DNA from: Mycolicibacterium austroafricanum
Lineage (GTDB): Bacteria; Actinomycetota; Actinomycetes; Mycobacteriales; Mycobacteriaceae
Reading direction: 5' to 3'
Assembly: GCF_000612725.1 (NCBI RefSeq)
Contig: NZ_HG964456.1
Span: forward strand, 291,990 to 355,989
DNA length: 64,000 nucleotides
Shown: positions 51,462-59,908 of the stretch, one piece after another
How the letters are laid out: each line of letters opens with the position of its first letter
How positions within the stretch are numbered: position 1 is the first letter of the stretch
Position numbers and translations under genes: made by a program
The notes under the pieces: generated by a model
Database searches by the model: none
The model's input: the letters and a program-made list of their open reading frames with translations, nothing else
What the model was told of the DNA's origin: nothing

Positions 51462-52645
51462 TCATCGTGGTGGGGATCGGCGCGGACGGCATGGCCGGGT
51501 TGGCGCCCGCATCCAGAGCTGAATTAGCCAGGGCCACAGTTGTTTACGGTTCCCGTAGACAACTGGAGCTGTTGGACGGGACCGTGACGGCACCCCGGCG
51601 GGCATGGCCGACGCCGCTGCTGCCGGCGCTGGGCACCCTGTTGGACGGCGGGGACGCCGACGTACACGTGGTGGCCAGCGGGGACCCGATGTTGCACGGG
51701 ATCGGCAGCACACTGATCCGCCTGCACGGTCCGGACAAGGTCGCGGTGCTTCCGCATGTGTCGTCGGTGACGCTGGCCTGCGCGCGGGTCGGATGGTCGG
51801 TCCAGGACACCGAGATCATCAGCCTGGTCTGGCACGAGCCGCACACTGCCGTGCGCCGCGGGGGACAGGCCGTCGTGCTGTCCCGCGACGGCTCGACGCC
51901 GGCCGAACTGGCCCGGCTGCTCACCGACGCCGGGCGGGGCGACTCGGAGCTCACCGTCCTCGAACAGCTGGGTGGCCCAAAGGAATTGCGCCGTACCTCG
52001 ACCGCGAGGGAGTGGGCGGCCCGGCCGCCGGCGGACGTCGACGACCTCAACGTGATGGCCGTGCGCTACCTGCCCGACGTGCGCGTGCTGGGGACGTTGC
52101 CCGACGATGCGTTCGCCCACGACGGGCAGCTCACCAAGCAGATGATCCGCGCGGCGACCCTGGCGGCGTTGGCACCGCGGCCGGGCGAGCTGCTGTGGGA
52201 CGTCGGCGCGGGGTCGGGCAGCATCTCGATCGAGTGGTGCCGCAGTGGACCCGGCTGTCGGGCGATCGCGTTCGAACGCGACGAGGCCCGACGCGCCAGG
52301 ATCACCGAGAACGCGGTGGCCCACGGCGCGGGCGTGGAGGTGCGGTTCGACGCGCCGGAGTCGTTCGACTCCTCGCCGCCGCCCGCGGCGGTGTTCGTCG
52401 GCGGTGGTGTCAGCCGGCCCGGCATGATCGACGCCTGCTGGGAGAGGTTGGGGCCGGGCGGTCGGCTGGTCGCCAACGCGGTCACCGTGGAGTCCGAAGC
52501 GGTACTGGCGCAGTGGTATTCGCGTGTCGGGGGTGAGCTCCGCCGCTACCAGCACTATCGCGGCGAAGCGGTCGGCTCGTTCACCGGCTGGCGTCCGGCG
52601 ATGCCGGTCACGCAGTGGTCGGTGACGAAACCTGATACGACCTGA
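51458..52645 (+). CDS. cobL: Precorrin-6Y C5,15-methyltransferase (decarboxylating) CobL
   Basis: CobL methylates precorrin-6Y at C5 and C15 and decarboxylates it in the aerobic cobalamin route. The 395-aa product is a CbiE-CbiT fusion. The N-terminal domain (VIIVVGIGADGMAGL, VVASGDPMLHGIG) is a tetrapyrrole methylase; the C-terminal Rossmann domain starts at about residue 240 (LLWDVGAGSGSISIEW...AIAFERD). GTG 51458 overlaps the SDR stop. The last 38 bp overlap the convergent APH-fold gene, an unusual junction. Confidence 0.93.
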   Translation: MIIVVGIGADGMAGLAPASRAELARATVVYGSRRQLELLDGTVTAPRRAWPTPLLPALGTLLDGGDADVHVVASGDPMLHGIGSTLIRLHGPDKVAVLPHVSSVTLACARVGWSVQDTEIISLVWHEPHTAVRRGGQAVVLSRDGSTPAELARLLTDAGRGDSELTVLEQLGGPKELRRTSTAREWAARPPADVDDLNVMAVRYLPDVRVLGTLPDDAFAHDGQLTKQMIRAATLAALAPRPGELLWDVGAGSGSISIEWCRSGPGCRAIAFERDEARRARITENAVAHGAGVEVRFDAPESFDSSPPPAAVFVGGGVSRPGMIDACWERLGPGGRLVANAVTVESEAVLAQWYSRVGGELRRYQHYRGEAVGSFTGWRPAMPVTQWSVTKPDTT

Positions 52646-53687
52646 CCAGATCGATCGACGCCAGCTCCCGGATGGCCCGGCAGCCGCGGTGCAGCATGGT
52701 CAGCATCATCTCGTCACCGCGCTCGGTCGACGACGCGAACGCGGTGCCCAGCACCGTGATCAGCGGCGCCTGCAGCACCCCGAGCCGGTAGTCGTGCCAG
52801 CACGTCTCGACGTCGTAGCCGCTGACCCCGTGACCGAGCAGTGCCGCGTGGTAGTGCTCGACCAGGTCGCGTTCGACCTCGGCCCGCGTTTCGGGCAGCA
52901 GGCTGGTGGCGGTGAAGTACGCCAGGTCCCGAGACGGAAGGCCGATGCCCATCGTCTGCCAGTCCACCACGGTCACCCGGGTGCGGTCCGGATCGTAGAG
53001 CAGGTTGTCCAGCCGGTAGTCGCCGTGCATCAGCGAGAAGCGGTCGGGCACCGCGAGCAGCCACGGCGTCACCAGGCTCATCGACGTGACCAGGGTGTCG
53101 CGGTCCTCGTCGCTGACCGAGCCTCCGAGCTTGTCCAGCGTGATGTCGGCCGCCATCTTGGCCACCTCGCCCATGCCGGCTGCGGCCGCCTCGTCGCCGG
53201 GCTTGGGCATCACGATCGACGGCAGGTCGAAATATCGCCGCTCGTTCCAGCTCGGCCCGTGCAGCCCGGCCAGCGCCTCGACGGCCAGGGCGGCCTCGGC
53301 GGGCGTGCACCCGGCGATCTGGTCACCCTGCTCGGCGGGCGCCATGTCAGCCAGGACCAGCACGAAATCTTTGCCGTCAGTGGAAATCTCGGTGTGGAAG
53401 CAGTCAGGCACCGGGATCGCGACGTCCTTGTTGATCGCCGCGTAGAAGTCCACCTCGGACAGGTAGCCCAGCGCCACCCGCTCCCGCACCGCGTCGTCCT
53501 GGGCGGGTAGCTTGACCGCGAAAGTCGCGGGCGGCGAGGGCGATTCGGGGTAGGTGGCGGTCACCCGGTAGGTGGCGCCGGTTTGGCCGGTGCCGATGGC
53601 GGCCACCTCGACACCGCTCACCTCGGTGCCGAGCACCGATGCGAGCCATGTCGGCGTGATGTCCTGGGGGCTGCGGGGAATGGTCAT
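52608..53687 (-). CDS. APH-fold phosphotransferase family protein
   Basis: A 359-aa kinase of the aminoglycoside/choline/ecdysteroid kinase-like group. The N-lobe Lys is in ATFAVKLPAQ. The catalytic Brenner-type motif is FSLMHGDYRLDNLLYD and the DFG-equivalent VTVVDWQTMGIG. Its likely substrate is a small alcohol or acyl compound; relatives of this length in mycobacteria lie near acyl-CoA or steroid genes. ATG 53687 is chosen for the AAAGG site; GTG 53702, overlapping the TetR stop by 4 nt, would add five residues. It sits where cobM-cobK occurs in M. tuberculosis. Confidence 0.8.
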   Translation of the reverse strand: MTIPRSPQDITPTWLASVLGTEVSGVEVAAIGTGQTGATYRVTATYPESPSPPATFAVKLPAQDDAVRERVALGYLSEVDFYAAINKDVAIPVPDCFHTEISTDGKDFVLVLADMAPAEQGDQIAGCTPAEAALAVEALAGLHGPSWNERRYFDLPSIVMPKPGDEAAAAGMGEVAKMAADITLDKLGGSVSDEDRDTLVTSMSLVTPWLLAVPDRFSLMHGDYRLDNLLYDPDRTRVTVVDWQTMGIGLPSRDLAYFTATSLLPETRAEVERDLVEHYHAALLGHGVSGYDVETCWHDYRLGVLQAPLITVLGTAFASSTERGDEMMLTMLHRGCRAIRELASIDLVRSYQVSSPTTA

Positions 53688-53698
53688 CGGATCGCCTT

Positions 53699-54334
53699 TC
53701 ACAAGTCGCCGTCGTGGGCGTAGATCGTGCGCAACCAGATCGTCTCGGCGCCGGCCAGCAGTTCGTCCCTGCCGAGTCGGCCGCCGAGGGTGTGGCGCTC
53801 CATCAGCCGGTCGTTGAACTCCAGCAGCATGCTGGCGACCACCTCCGCAGAGGAACCGGCCGGGGCGCGCCCGCTGTCCCGTTCGGCGGTGATCATCCTG
53901 GCGACGGTGGGGACGAAAGATTCGCGCGCGTCGTCCCAGACCTCGCGGATCACGGTGCTGCTGGCCCTGGCCTCCAGCATCGCCTGCAGCAGGTAGCGAT
54001 GTTGATCGACGGTGTCCAGCAGCGCCTCGAGCATGGCCCGGATGCGTGCGCGCGGCGGCTGCTCGATGTTGGCCAGCAGGTCGCCGGCCAGGAAGCCGTC
54101 GTCGTACATCGGCTCGAGAAGGGCGGCCACCGCGGCCGCCTTGTTCTCGAAGTAGAAGTAGAACGCCGATCGGGTCACCCCGGCGCGGCGGGTCACGTCG
54201 GCGATGTTGAGGCCGTCGAAACCGGATTCGCGCAGGTGCTGGTCCAGTGACTCCAGGATCGCGCTGCGCCGCAGGTCGCTCTTCTGCGGTTGACGCCGGT
54301 CGGTCGGCGACCGCACCGGAAGGCCTCGCTGCAC
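53699..54334 (-). CDS. TetR family regulator
   Basis: A 211-aa regulator with an HTH at about residues 24-70 (AILESLDQHLRESGFDGLNIADVTRRAGVTRSAFYFYFENKAAA) and a helical ligand domain with the EthR-like FDRLMERHTLGG/LLxxxxTIWLRTIY ending. The stop overlaps the first possible start of the phosphotransferase gene, so it likely controls it. The start is uncertain: GTG 54334, or GTG 54316, which has GCGAGG about 8 nt upstream. Confidence 0.85.
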   Translation of the reverse strand: MQRGLPVRSPTDRRQPQKSDLRRSAILESLDQHLRESGFDGLNIADVTRRAGVTRSAFYFYFENKAAAVAALLEPMYDDGFLAGDLLANIEQPPRARIRAMLEALLDTVDQHRYLLQAMLEARASSTVIREVWDDARESFVPTVARMITAERDSGRAPAGSSAEVVASMLLEFNDRLMERHTLGGRLGRDELLAGAETIWLRTIYAHDGDL

Positions 54335-54339
54335 GCGCG

Positions 54340-54369
54340 AGACTAACCCGCAGTTCTGACGACTGTCAA
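54340..54369 (-). promoter_or_regulatory. Promoter of the TetR-phosphotransferase operon
   Basis: On the complement TTGACA (54369-54364) and TAGTCT (54345-54340) are 18 bp apart. A short inverted repeat, TGAC-GACT-GTCA, covers the -35 and may be part of an operator. Confidence 0.65.
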
Positions 54370-54418
54370 CGATGCAAGACGCCTGTCAGCTGTGGCGGAT
54401 GTTCGCGCGATGGGCCGG

Positions 54419-55906
54419 CTACCCCGGGTAGGTCCGCGGGGTGAACACCCGGTCGGCCCCGTCGGTCGTGGTGTGCCAACGGGTCCGGGAGGACCCGACG
54501 ATGAGGAGGCAGCGCATGTCGACGTCGGCGGGATCCAACTCGCCGAGCCGCACCACGCGGACCGATTCGCGGGGGCCGGCCACGTCGCGGCCGATGACCA
54601 CGGGGGTGTCCGCATCGCGGTGCTCCAGCAGCAGATCCCGCATCGCCGCGACCTGCCAGTTCCGGGTCTTGGACGCCGGGTTGTAGACGGCGAGCACCAT
54701 GTCCGCCGCAGCCGCGGCCGTCAGCCGTCTGGCGATGATGTCCCACGGCTTGAGCCGGTCGGACAACGAGATCACGGCGTAGTCGTGCCCGAGCGGCGCG
54801 CCGACCCGGCTGGCCACGGCCTGCGCGGCGGTCATGGCCGGCACCACCCGTACGTCGACGTCCGGCCACTGCTCGGCCTCCTCGAGCACCGCGGTGGCCA
54901 TCGCGAACACGCCGGGGTCACCGGATGAGACGACGGCGACCGTCCGGCCCTGTTCGGCCAGCTCGCAGGCCAGCCGGGCGCGGGCGGGCTCGTCGGTGTT
55001 GTCGCTGGGGTGTCGGCGTTGACCGTCACGGACCGGCACCCGGTCCAGGTACGGCCCGTAACCGATCAGATCAGTGGCGGCCGCCAGAACCTGTCTGCTC
55101 TGCGGTGTCGTCCAGCCCGCGTCGCCGGGGCCGAGCCCGACCACCGCCACCGAACCCGTCACCGACGCGGCGCGCCTGCCGCCGGGCAGCATCGTCAGGG
55201 CGAAATACGGCACCGACTGGTCATCGACCTCCGAGGCCGGCAGCACCCGTTGCCGCTCGGTGCTCGCCCGCTCGACGTAGAAGGCGTCGTCGATGCGCCC
55301 GGCCGCCGAAAGTGCCTGCCGCACCGCCGGATACGAGCGCCCCAGTTTGAGGATCGCCGCGGCGTCGGTGTCGGCGAGTCTCCGACGGAGTTCGTCGGCG
55401 GGCAACGTGCCGGGCAGGATCGTCAGCACCTGGTCGCCCTGCACGAGCGGCGTGGACACCGCGGCCGACGCCGCACTGACCGAGGTCACCCCGGGCACGA
55501 TCAGCGCGTCGAAGCGTTCCGTCAGGCGGGTGTGCATGTGCATGTAGGAGCTGTAGAACAGCGGGTCGCCTTCGGCCAGCAGCGCGACGTCGCGCCCGGC
55601 ATCCAGGTGGGCGGCGATGCGGTCGGCGGATTCGCGGTAGAAGTCCTCCATCGCACCGGCGTAGCCACCCGGATGGTCGGACGTCTCGGTGGTGACCGGG
55701 TAGACGAGGTGCTCCTCGATCTGCCCTTCCCGCAGATAGGGCTCGGCGATCGAGCGCGCGATGCTGCGCCCGTGCCGTGCGCTGTGGTAGGCGACGACAT
55801 CGGCGGCCCCGATCACCCTGGCCGCCTTGACCGTCACCAACTCGGGGTCACCCGGACCGAGCCCGACACCCCACAGTGTTCCCTTGGGTTCCTGGGATCC
55901 TGTCAT
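54419..55906 (-). CDS. cobIJ: Fused CobI-CobJ precorrin methyltransferase
   Basis: This bifunctional enzyme methylates precorrin-2 at C20 (CobI) and precorrin-3B at C17 with ring contraction (CobJ). The 495-aa product holds two tetrapyrrole-methylase domains. CobI begins LWGVGLGPGDPELVTVKAARV and has ALLAEGDPLFYSSYM; CobJ begins at about residue 250 (VAVVGLGPGDAGWTTPQ) and has VVSSGDPGVFAMA and YAVISLSDRLKPWDII. ATG 55906 overlaps the cobH stop by 4 nt. A longer upstream frame is antisense-like and unsupported. Confidence 0.95.
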   Translation of the reverse strand: MTGSQEPKGTLWGVGLGPGDPELVTVKAARVIGAADVVAYHSARHGRSIARSIAEPYLREGQIEEHLVYPVTTETSDHPGGYAGAMEDFYRESADRIAAHLDAGRDVALLAEGDPLFYSSYMHMHTRLTERFDALIVPGVTSVSAASAAVSTPLVQGDQVLTILPGTLPADELRRRLADTDAAAILKLGRSYPAVRQALSAAGRIDDAFYVERASTERQRVLPASEVDDQSVPYFALTMLPGGRRAASVTGSVAVVGLGPGDAGWTTPQSRQVLAAATDLIGYGPYLDRVPVRDGQRRHPSDNTDEPARARLACELAEQGRTVAVVSSGDPGVFAMATAVLEEAEQWPDVDVRVVPAMTAAQAVASRVGAPLGHDYAVISLSDRLKPWDIIARRLTAAAAADMVLAVYNPASKTRNWQVAAMRDLLLEHRDADTPVVIGRDVAGPRESVRVVRLGELDPADVDMRCLLIVGSSRTRWHTTTDGADRVFTPRTYPG

Positions 55907-56529
55907 TCTTCTTCTGCCGCAATCGAGTTCACGGCGGCGGCGGCCATCGCGCTGCCGCCGCGCCTGCCGGTCACCACCAGGTAGGACATCCCCCTGGGGT
56001 TGTCGATGAGCTCCTGTTTGGACTGCGCCGAACCGACGAACCCGACCGGGCCGCCCAGCACGGAGGCGGGTGGGGCAAGACCGTCGTCGACGAGCTCGAG
56101 CAGCCGGAACAGCGCGGTGGGGGCGTTGCCGATGGCCACGACCGCGCCGGGGATCCGCTCCGACCACAGGTCGACGGCGGCCGCCGAGCGGGTGGTGCCC
56201 AGCTCGGCCGCCAGCCCGGGCGCGCGCGGATCGGCGACCAGGGACACCACCTCGTTGTCGGCGGGAAGCCGCAGCCGGGTGATCCCGGCGGCGACCATCG
56301 AGGAATCGCACAGGATCGGGGCGCCGGCGGCCAGCGCGGCGTGGGTGCGCGCGGTGACATCCGGGGTGAACGCGACGTGCTCGGCGACATCGACCTGGCC
56401 GCAGGTGTGGATCAGGCGCACCACCACCCGCGCGACGTCCTCGGGGAACCGCGACAGGTCCGCCTCGGCGCGGATGGTCGCAAACGACTGGCGGTAGATC
56501 TCGCTGGCGTCGCGGATGTAGTCGAGCAC
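55903..56529 (-). CDS. cobH: Precorrin-8X methylmutase CobH
   Basis: CobH shifts a methyl group from C11 to C12 to give hydrogenobyrinate. The 208-aa product has RLIHTCGQVDVAEHVAF with the catalytic His, APILCDSSMVAAGITR, IGNAPTALFRLLELV and GGPVGFVGSAQSKQEL. The start is GTG 56529, 9 nt after the cobG stop. It is translated together with cobIJ downstream. Confidence 0.95.
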   Translation of the reverse strand: MLDYIRDASEIYRQSFATIRAEADLSRFPEDVARVVVRLIHTCGQVDVAEHVAFTPDVTARTHAALAAGAPILCDSSMVAAGITRLRLPADNEVVSLVADPRAPGLAAELGTTRSAAAVDLWSERIPGAVVAIGNAPTALFRLLELVDDGLAPPASVLGGPVGFVGSAQSKQELIDNPRGMSYLVVTGRRGGSAMAAAAVNSIAAEEE

Positions 56530-56538
56530 CCGATCACC

Positions 56539-57657
56539 CTACGGGTGGCGTTTGCGGGCCCGGTAGCCGTCTCCGGTCGCGACCAGGACCTCACCGTCTG
56601 CCGGACTGCCGCAGGCGCGCTCACAGCCGACGAAGTGCCGGTGGACCGTCACCGGATCGTCGACCGCTGCCGCGGCGTCGGCGCGCACATCGGCGACGGA
56701 GCGCTCACAGCCCGGGCTGCCGGTGCACGCGGACACCGAGAGCCAGGGCGAGTTCTCGTCGAAGACCAGCCCGAGCGGTGCCAGCACCCGCAGCGCGACG
56801 TCGGCGACTCCTTCGTCCAGATCGAACAGCAGCACCGAGCGCCACGGGGTGACGGCCAGCGGGGCCTCGACGGCGGCGAGGTAGCGCGCCACCTGCGCGT
56901 CGAGGACGCCGAGCGGCACCGCGGCGCCGAGCGCGATGCGCCCGTCGTCCTGCTCGATCCAGCCGACCGGCGGACGGGAGTGTGCGGGCCACGTCGCGCC
57001 AGGCTCCGCCGTCGGTGTCCGGTCACCCAGAAGCGTCGTGGGATCGTCGAGTTCGTCCACGCGCCAGGCGGTTCCGCGTACCTGGAGGAATCGTGCTGCG
57101 ACAGAGAGCAACTCGTCGACCACGTGGCCCAGCGGGAGCCGCACCCCGGTGTCACGGCCGGCGAGAAGCAGTGCCGCAGTGTGTCCGTCGAGGACGTGGA
57201 TGCCGGCATCCGCGCCCAGGCCCGAGATGTCACCACGGCCGTCGTCGATGCCGAACAGGAACCGGCCGGGCAACCGGGCCAGCCGAGGATCCTGTTGCAC
57301 CGCATGATCCAGTGAGCGCACCAGATCCCTTGCGTCGCAGAACTCTCCGCTGCGGCCCGACAACGGTGAGGCGACGATGTTGCGCACCCGCTCGTGGGTC
57401 GCCGAAGGCAGCAGGCCGGCGTCGGTCAGCAGTGCGGCCACGGCCCCGGTGTCGTGGATACCGCGAATCTGGAGGTTGGCCCGCGATGTCAGCTCCAGCG
57501 TCGCGGTGCCGAAATCGACGGCGGCCTGCGCCACCGCCTCCAGCTGGCGGGCGGTGATCGCGCCGCCGGGCAGTCGGATCCGGGCCAGATCGCCGTCGGC
57601 GGCGCGGTGGGTCTGCAGCGCGCCGGGACAGGCGTCGTCGTCCCTCGCCCTGGCCAT
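56539..57657 (-). CDS. cobG: Precorrin-3B synthase CobG
   Basis: CobG is an oxygen-dependent mono-oxygenase that makes precorrin-3B, which marks this as the aerobic cobalamin route. The 372-aa product belongs to the nitrite/sulfite reductase family. The N-terminal half-domain has LTSRANLQIRGI. The [4Fe-4S]-siroheme-type cysteines are in SACTGSPGCERS and GCERACGSP. ATG 57657 has TACCGT 6 nt upstream. The three genes cobG-cobH-cobIJ form one operon running toward cobL. Confidence 0.93.
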   Translation of the reverse strand: MARARDDDACPGALQTHRAADGDLARIRLPGGAITARQLEAVAQAAVDFGTATLELTSRANLQIRGIHDTGAVAALLTDAGLLPSATHERVRNIVASPLSGRSGEFCDARDLVRSLDHAVQQDPRLARLPGRFLFGIDDGRGDISGLGADAGIHVLDGHTAALLLAGRDTGVRLPLGHVVDELLSVAARFLQVRGTAWRVDELDDPTTLLGDRTPTAEPGATWPAHSRPPVGWIEQDDGRIALGAAVPLGVLDAQVARYLAAVEAPLAVTPWRSVLLFDLDEGVADVALRVLAPLGLVFDENSPWLSVSACTGSPGCERSVADVRADAAAAVDDPVTVHRHFVGCERACGSPADGEVLVATGDGYRARKRHP

Positions 57658-57774
57658 CCGTCCACGGTACCCGGGTGGCACCTAGGTAGGGCATCGGACC
57701 GCCTGAGTAGTCGGTGACGAGGGGTTCGCGGATTTACGTACCGAGGTACTCGTGATCGCGCGCGCCTGCCCTCC

Positions 57775-57817
57775 TACGTTTGCTCCATGTGGGGTCCGGT
57801 GAGGGGCCGGATCCCAC
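57775..57817 (+). promoter_or_regulatory. -10 element and 5' UTR hairpin of the 90-aa gene
   Basis: TACGTT (57775-57780) would start RNA at about 57787. The leader then forms an 11-bp hairpin with 7-nt loop: arms 57789-57799 and 57807-57817, with one G-U pair. It ends 13 nt before the AGGGAAG ribosome site. An upstream palindrome, GTACC-GA-GGTAC (57738-57749), may be an operator. Confidence 0.45.
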
Positions 57818-57844
57818 CCAGAATCTCGTAGGGAAGTGATTGAA

Positions 57845-58117
57845 ATGACCGATCTGGCAACACAACCTGTTCACCGGCCAGAGCCCGACACCGCTGACGC
57901 GGTGACTCCGGCCCCTGAACCCGTACTCGTCACCGAACAGCAGGTCCTTCTCGGCTCGGCGGCGGTGTTGGGCGCACCCAAGGTGCGGCGCAACTATTTC
58001 GCGATGCTGCGCGCCCGGCTCACCCCGTCGGCAGGGGAGGAGAAGCACCGGCACTATCCGGAGCACTACGCGTTCATCGAGGATGCGCGGATGGCACGGA
58101 TGATGGATCGGCTGTGA
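57845..58117 (+). CDS. Small hypothetical protein, basic C-terminus
   Basis: A 90-aa soluble protein not assigned to a family. The N-terminal 30 residues are Pro/Thr/Glu-rich and probably disordered. The rest reads VTEQQVLLGSAAVLGAPKVRRNYFAMLRARLTPSAGEEKHRHYPEHYAFIEDARMARMMDRL and looks helical and basic. Paralogs ending in ARMAREMDRL-like tails seem common in mycobacteria (from memory). ATG 57845 has AGGGAAG 8 nt upstream; a GTG at 57836 is possible. It is divergent from cobG. Confidence 0.68.
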   Translation: MTDLATQPVHRPEPDTADAVTPAPEPVLVTEQQVLLGSAAVLGAPKVRRNYFAMLRARLTPSAGEEKHRHYPEHYAFIEDARMARMMDRL

Positions 58118-58213
58118 GTCCCCAGCTCGCCAACCGCAGCGGCGATGGCAACGATTCCGCCGTGGCCTGCGGGCGGCCGGAGTAACGTCGGGCCTGCTCC
58201 TAGGGGGTTCGGC

Positions 58214-59665
58214 ATGGGGATCAGGGTGGCGATCATCGGCGCAGGCATGTCCGGTCTGTGCATGGCCGCGAAGTTGCAGGACGCGGGCATCGAGGACTTC
58301 ACGGTCTTCGAGAAGGCCGACGAGGTGGGCGGCACGTGGCGCGACAACACCTACCCGGGCCTAGCATGTGACGTCCCGTCCCGGTACTACGCGTACTCGT
58401 TCCGGCCCAACCCGGAGTGGTCGCACATGATGCCTCCGGGCCCCGAGGTGTTCCGGTACTTCCGCCAGTTCGCCACCGAGCGGGGTATCCGTCGGCACAT
58501 CCGCTTCGGTGCCGACGTCACCGCGGCCCGCTTCCGCGACGGCAAATGGTGGCTGACCTCCCCTGCCGGTGTCGAGGAGTTCGACGTGTTGGTGACCGCG
58601 ACCGGGTTCCTGCGCGTCCCGCGCTATCCCGATATCCTTGGACTGGACACTTTCACCGGGCCCATGTTCCATTCGTCGCGCTGGGATCACTCGGTTTCCC
58701 TGTCCGACAAACGGATCGGGCTTATCGGCACAGGTTCCACCGGCGTACAGATCACCTCCGCACTCGGCGGCAACGTCAGGCACCTCAAGGTCTTTCAACG
58801 CACGCCCCAGTGGATCTGCCCATGGCCCAACCTCAGGGTGTCCGAGCACACCAAAGCGGCGATGCGCCGCTGGACGTGGCTCAACAGCTTCGGCTACTGG
58901 TTCTGGGGCGGCTTCGTCCGGTCAATTTTCGGCGTCGCACCTGTGCGGCCGGGCTGGCAGCGGTGGCTCTATCAGACGCAGTGCCACTGGAATCTCCGGC
59001 TGTCGGTGCGTGACAAGGAGCTCAAGAAGAAGCTCACGCCGCCGGACCAGCCGATGTGCAAGCGGATGATCTTCGCGGGCCACTACTACCGGACCGTCCA
59101 AAGACCGGACGTCGAGATCGTCACCGATCCGATCGTGGAGGTGCAACCGCGGGGAGTGGTCACCGCCGACGGAACGCTGCACGAAGTGGACCTGTTGGCA
59201 CTGGCCACCGGGTTCGATTTCCACGCCTACGTTCGGCCGCTGACCATCACCGGCGAGCACGGTCGCACACTTGACGACGCGTGGGCCGACGGGCCCACGG
59301 CCTACCGGGCGGTCGCGGTTCCCGGGTTTCCCAACATGTTCATGCTGATGGGCCCCCACGCCCCGGTCGGAAACAACTCTCTGGTGCCGGTCGCCGAAGA
59401 CCAGGCCGACTACGTCATGTGGTGGATTGATCAACTGCGTTCCGGCCGAATCGTTTCGGCTGCTCCGACTGAGGCCGCTACCAAGCAGTACAACGACGCG
59501 ATGAAAGCGGCGATGCCCAGAACCGTCTGGACGACAGGCTGCCGCAGCTGGTACCTCGGCAAGGACGGGCTGCCTGAGCTCTTCCCCTGGGAGGCGTCCA
59601 GGTACGCCGAACTGTTGCGGTCCCCGCGGGTGAGCGATTTCGACGTACGCACCGCTGCGGTGTGA
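58214..59665 (+). CDS. Flavin-dependent Baeyer-Villiger-type monooxygenase
   Basis: A 483-aa FAD/NADPH monooxygenase. The FAD motif is VAIIGAGMSGLCMAAKL; the next conserved block is EVGGTWRDNTYPGLACDVPSRYYAYSF. The Baeyer-Villiger fingerprint FxGxxxHxxxW is seen as FTGPMFHSSRWDHS, with Asp after Trp as in several mycobacterial enzymes. The NADPH motif is IGLIGTGSTGVQIT, and the ATGF block is LALATGFDFHAY. The substrate (ketone, steroid or siderophore) cannot be told. TAGGGG 7 nt before ATG 58214 is a weak leaderless promoter. Confidence 0.88.
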   Translation: MGIRVAIIGAGMSGLCMAAKLQDAGIEDFTVFEKADEVGGTWRDNTYPGLACDVPSRYYAYSFRPNPEWSHMMPPGPEVFRYFRQFATERGIRRHIRFGADVTAARFRDGKWWLTSPAGVEEFDVLVTATGFLRVPRYPDILGLDTFTGPMFHSSRWDHSVSLSDKRIGLIGTGSTGVQITSALGGNVRHLKVFQRTPQWICPWPNLRVSEHTKAAMRRWTWLNSFGYWFWGGFVRSIFGVAPVRPGWQRWLYQTQCHWNLRLSVRDKELKKKLTPPDQPMCKRMIFAGHYYRTVQRPDVEIVTDPIVEVQPRGVVTADGTLHEVDLLALATGFDFHAYVRPLTITGEHGRTLDDAWADGPTAYRAVAVPGFPNMFMLMGPHAPVGNNSLVPVAEDQADYVMWWIDQLRSGRIVSAAPTEAATKQYNDAMKAAMPRTVWTTGCRSWYLGKDGLPELFPWEASRYAELLRSPRVSDFDVRTAAV

Positions 59666-59787
59666 CGGTCGCCACTTCGCTGAGCGGACAGTCTCGTGAC
59701 TTACAGAACGTACTTTCTATCCGATACCGGCGGTACCGTTCCGGCTATCGAACCCGCGTTGGACGCGGGCACCTGGAAGGAATGGCA

Positions 59788-59886
59788 ATGCTGGCATTCA
59801 TTGTTTTCACCGCGCTCATCGCCGTGCTCGTCGCGGCAATCGGTACGCCGTACCGGCAGACCTGGTACGGCCGCTGGCACGGCTGA
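59788..59886 (+). CDS. 32-aa single-pass membrane peptide
   Basis: A short gene with GGAAGG 8 nt before ATG 59788. The product is MLAFIVFTALIAVLVAAIGT followed by a short Tyr/Arg/Trp-rich tail. It is one membrane helix with an aromatic-basic cytoplasmic or periplasmic end. The ATG at 59782 would add MA. It lies between the monooxygenase and cobN. Function is unknown; single-helix peptides of this size often modulate membrane enzymes. Confidence 0.6.
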   Translation: MLAFIVFTALIAVLVAAIGTPYRQTWYGRWHG

Positions 59887-59908
59887 GCCCGTCGGGTACG
59901 AATAGGGG

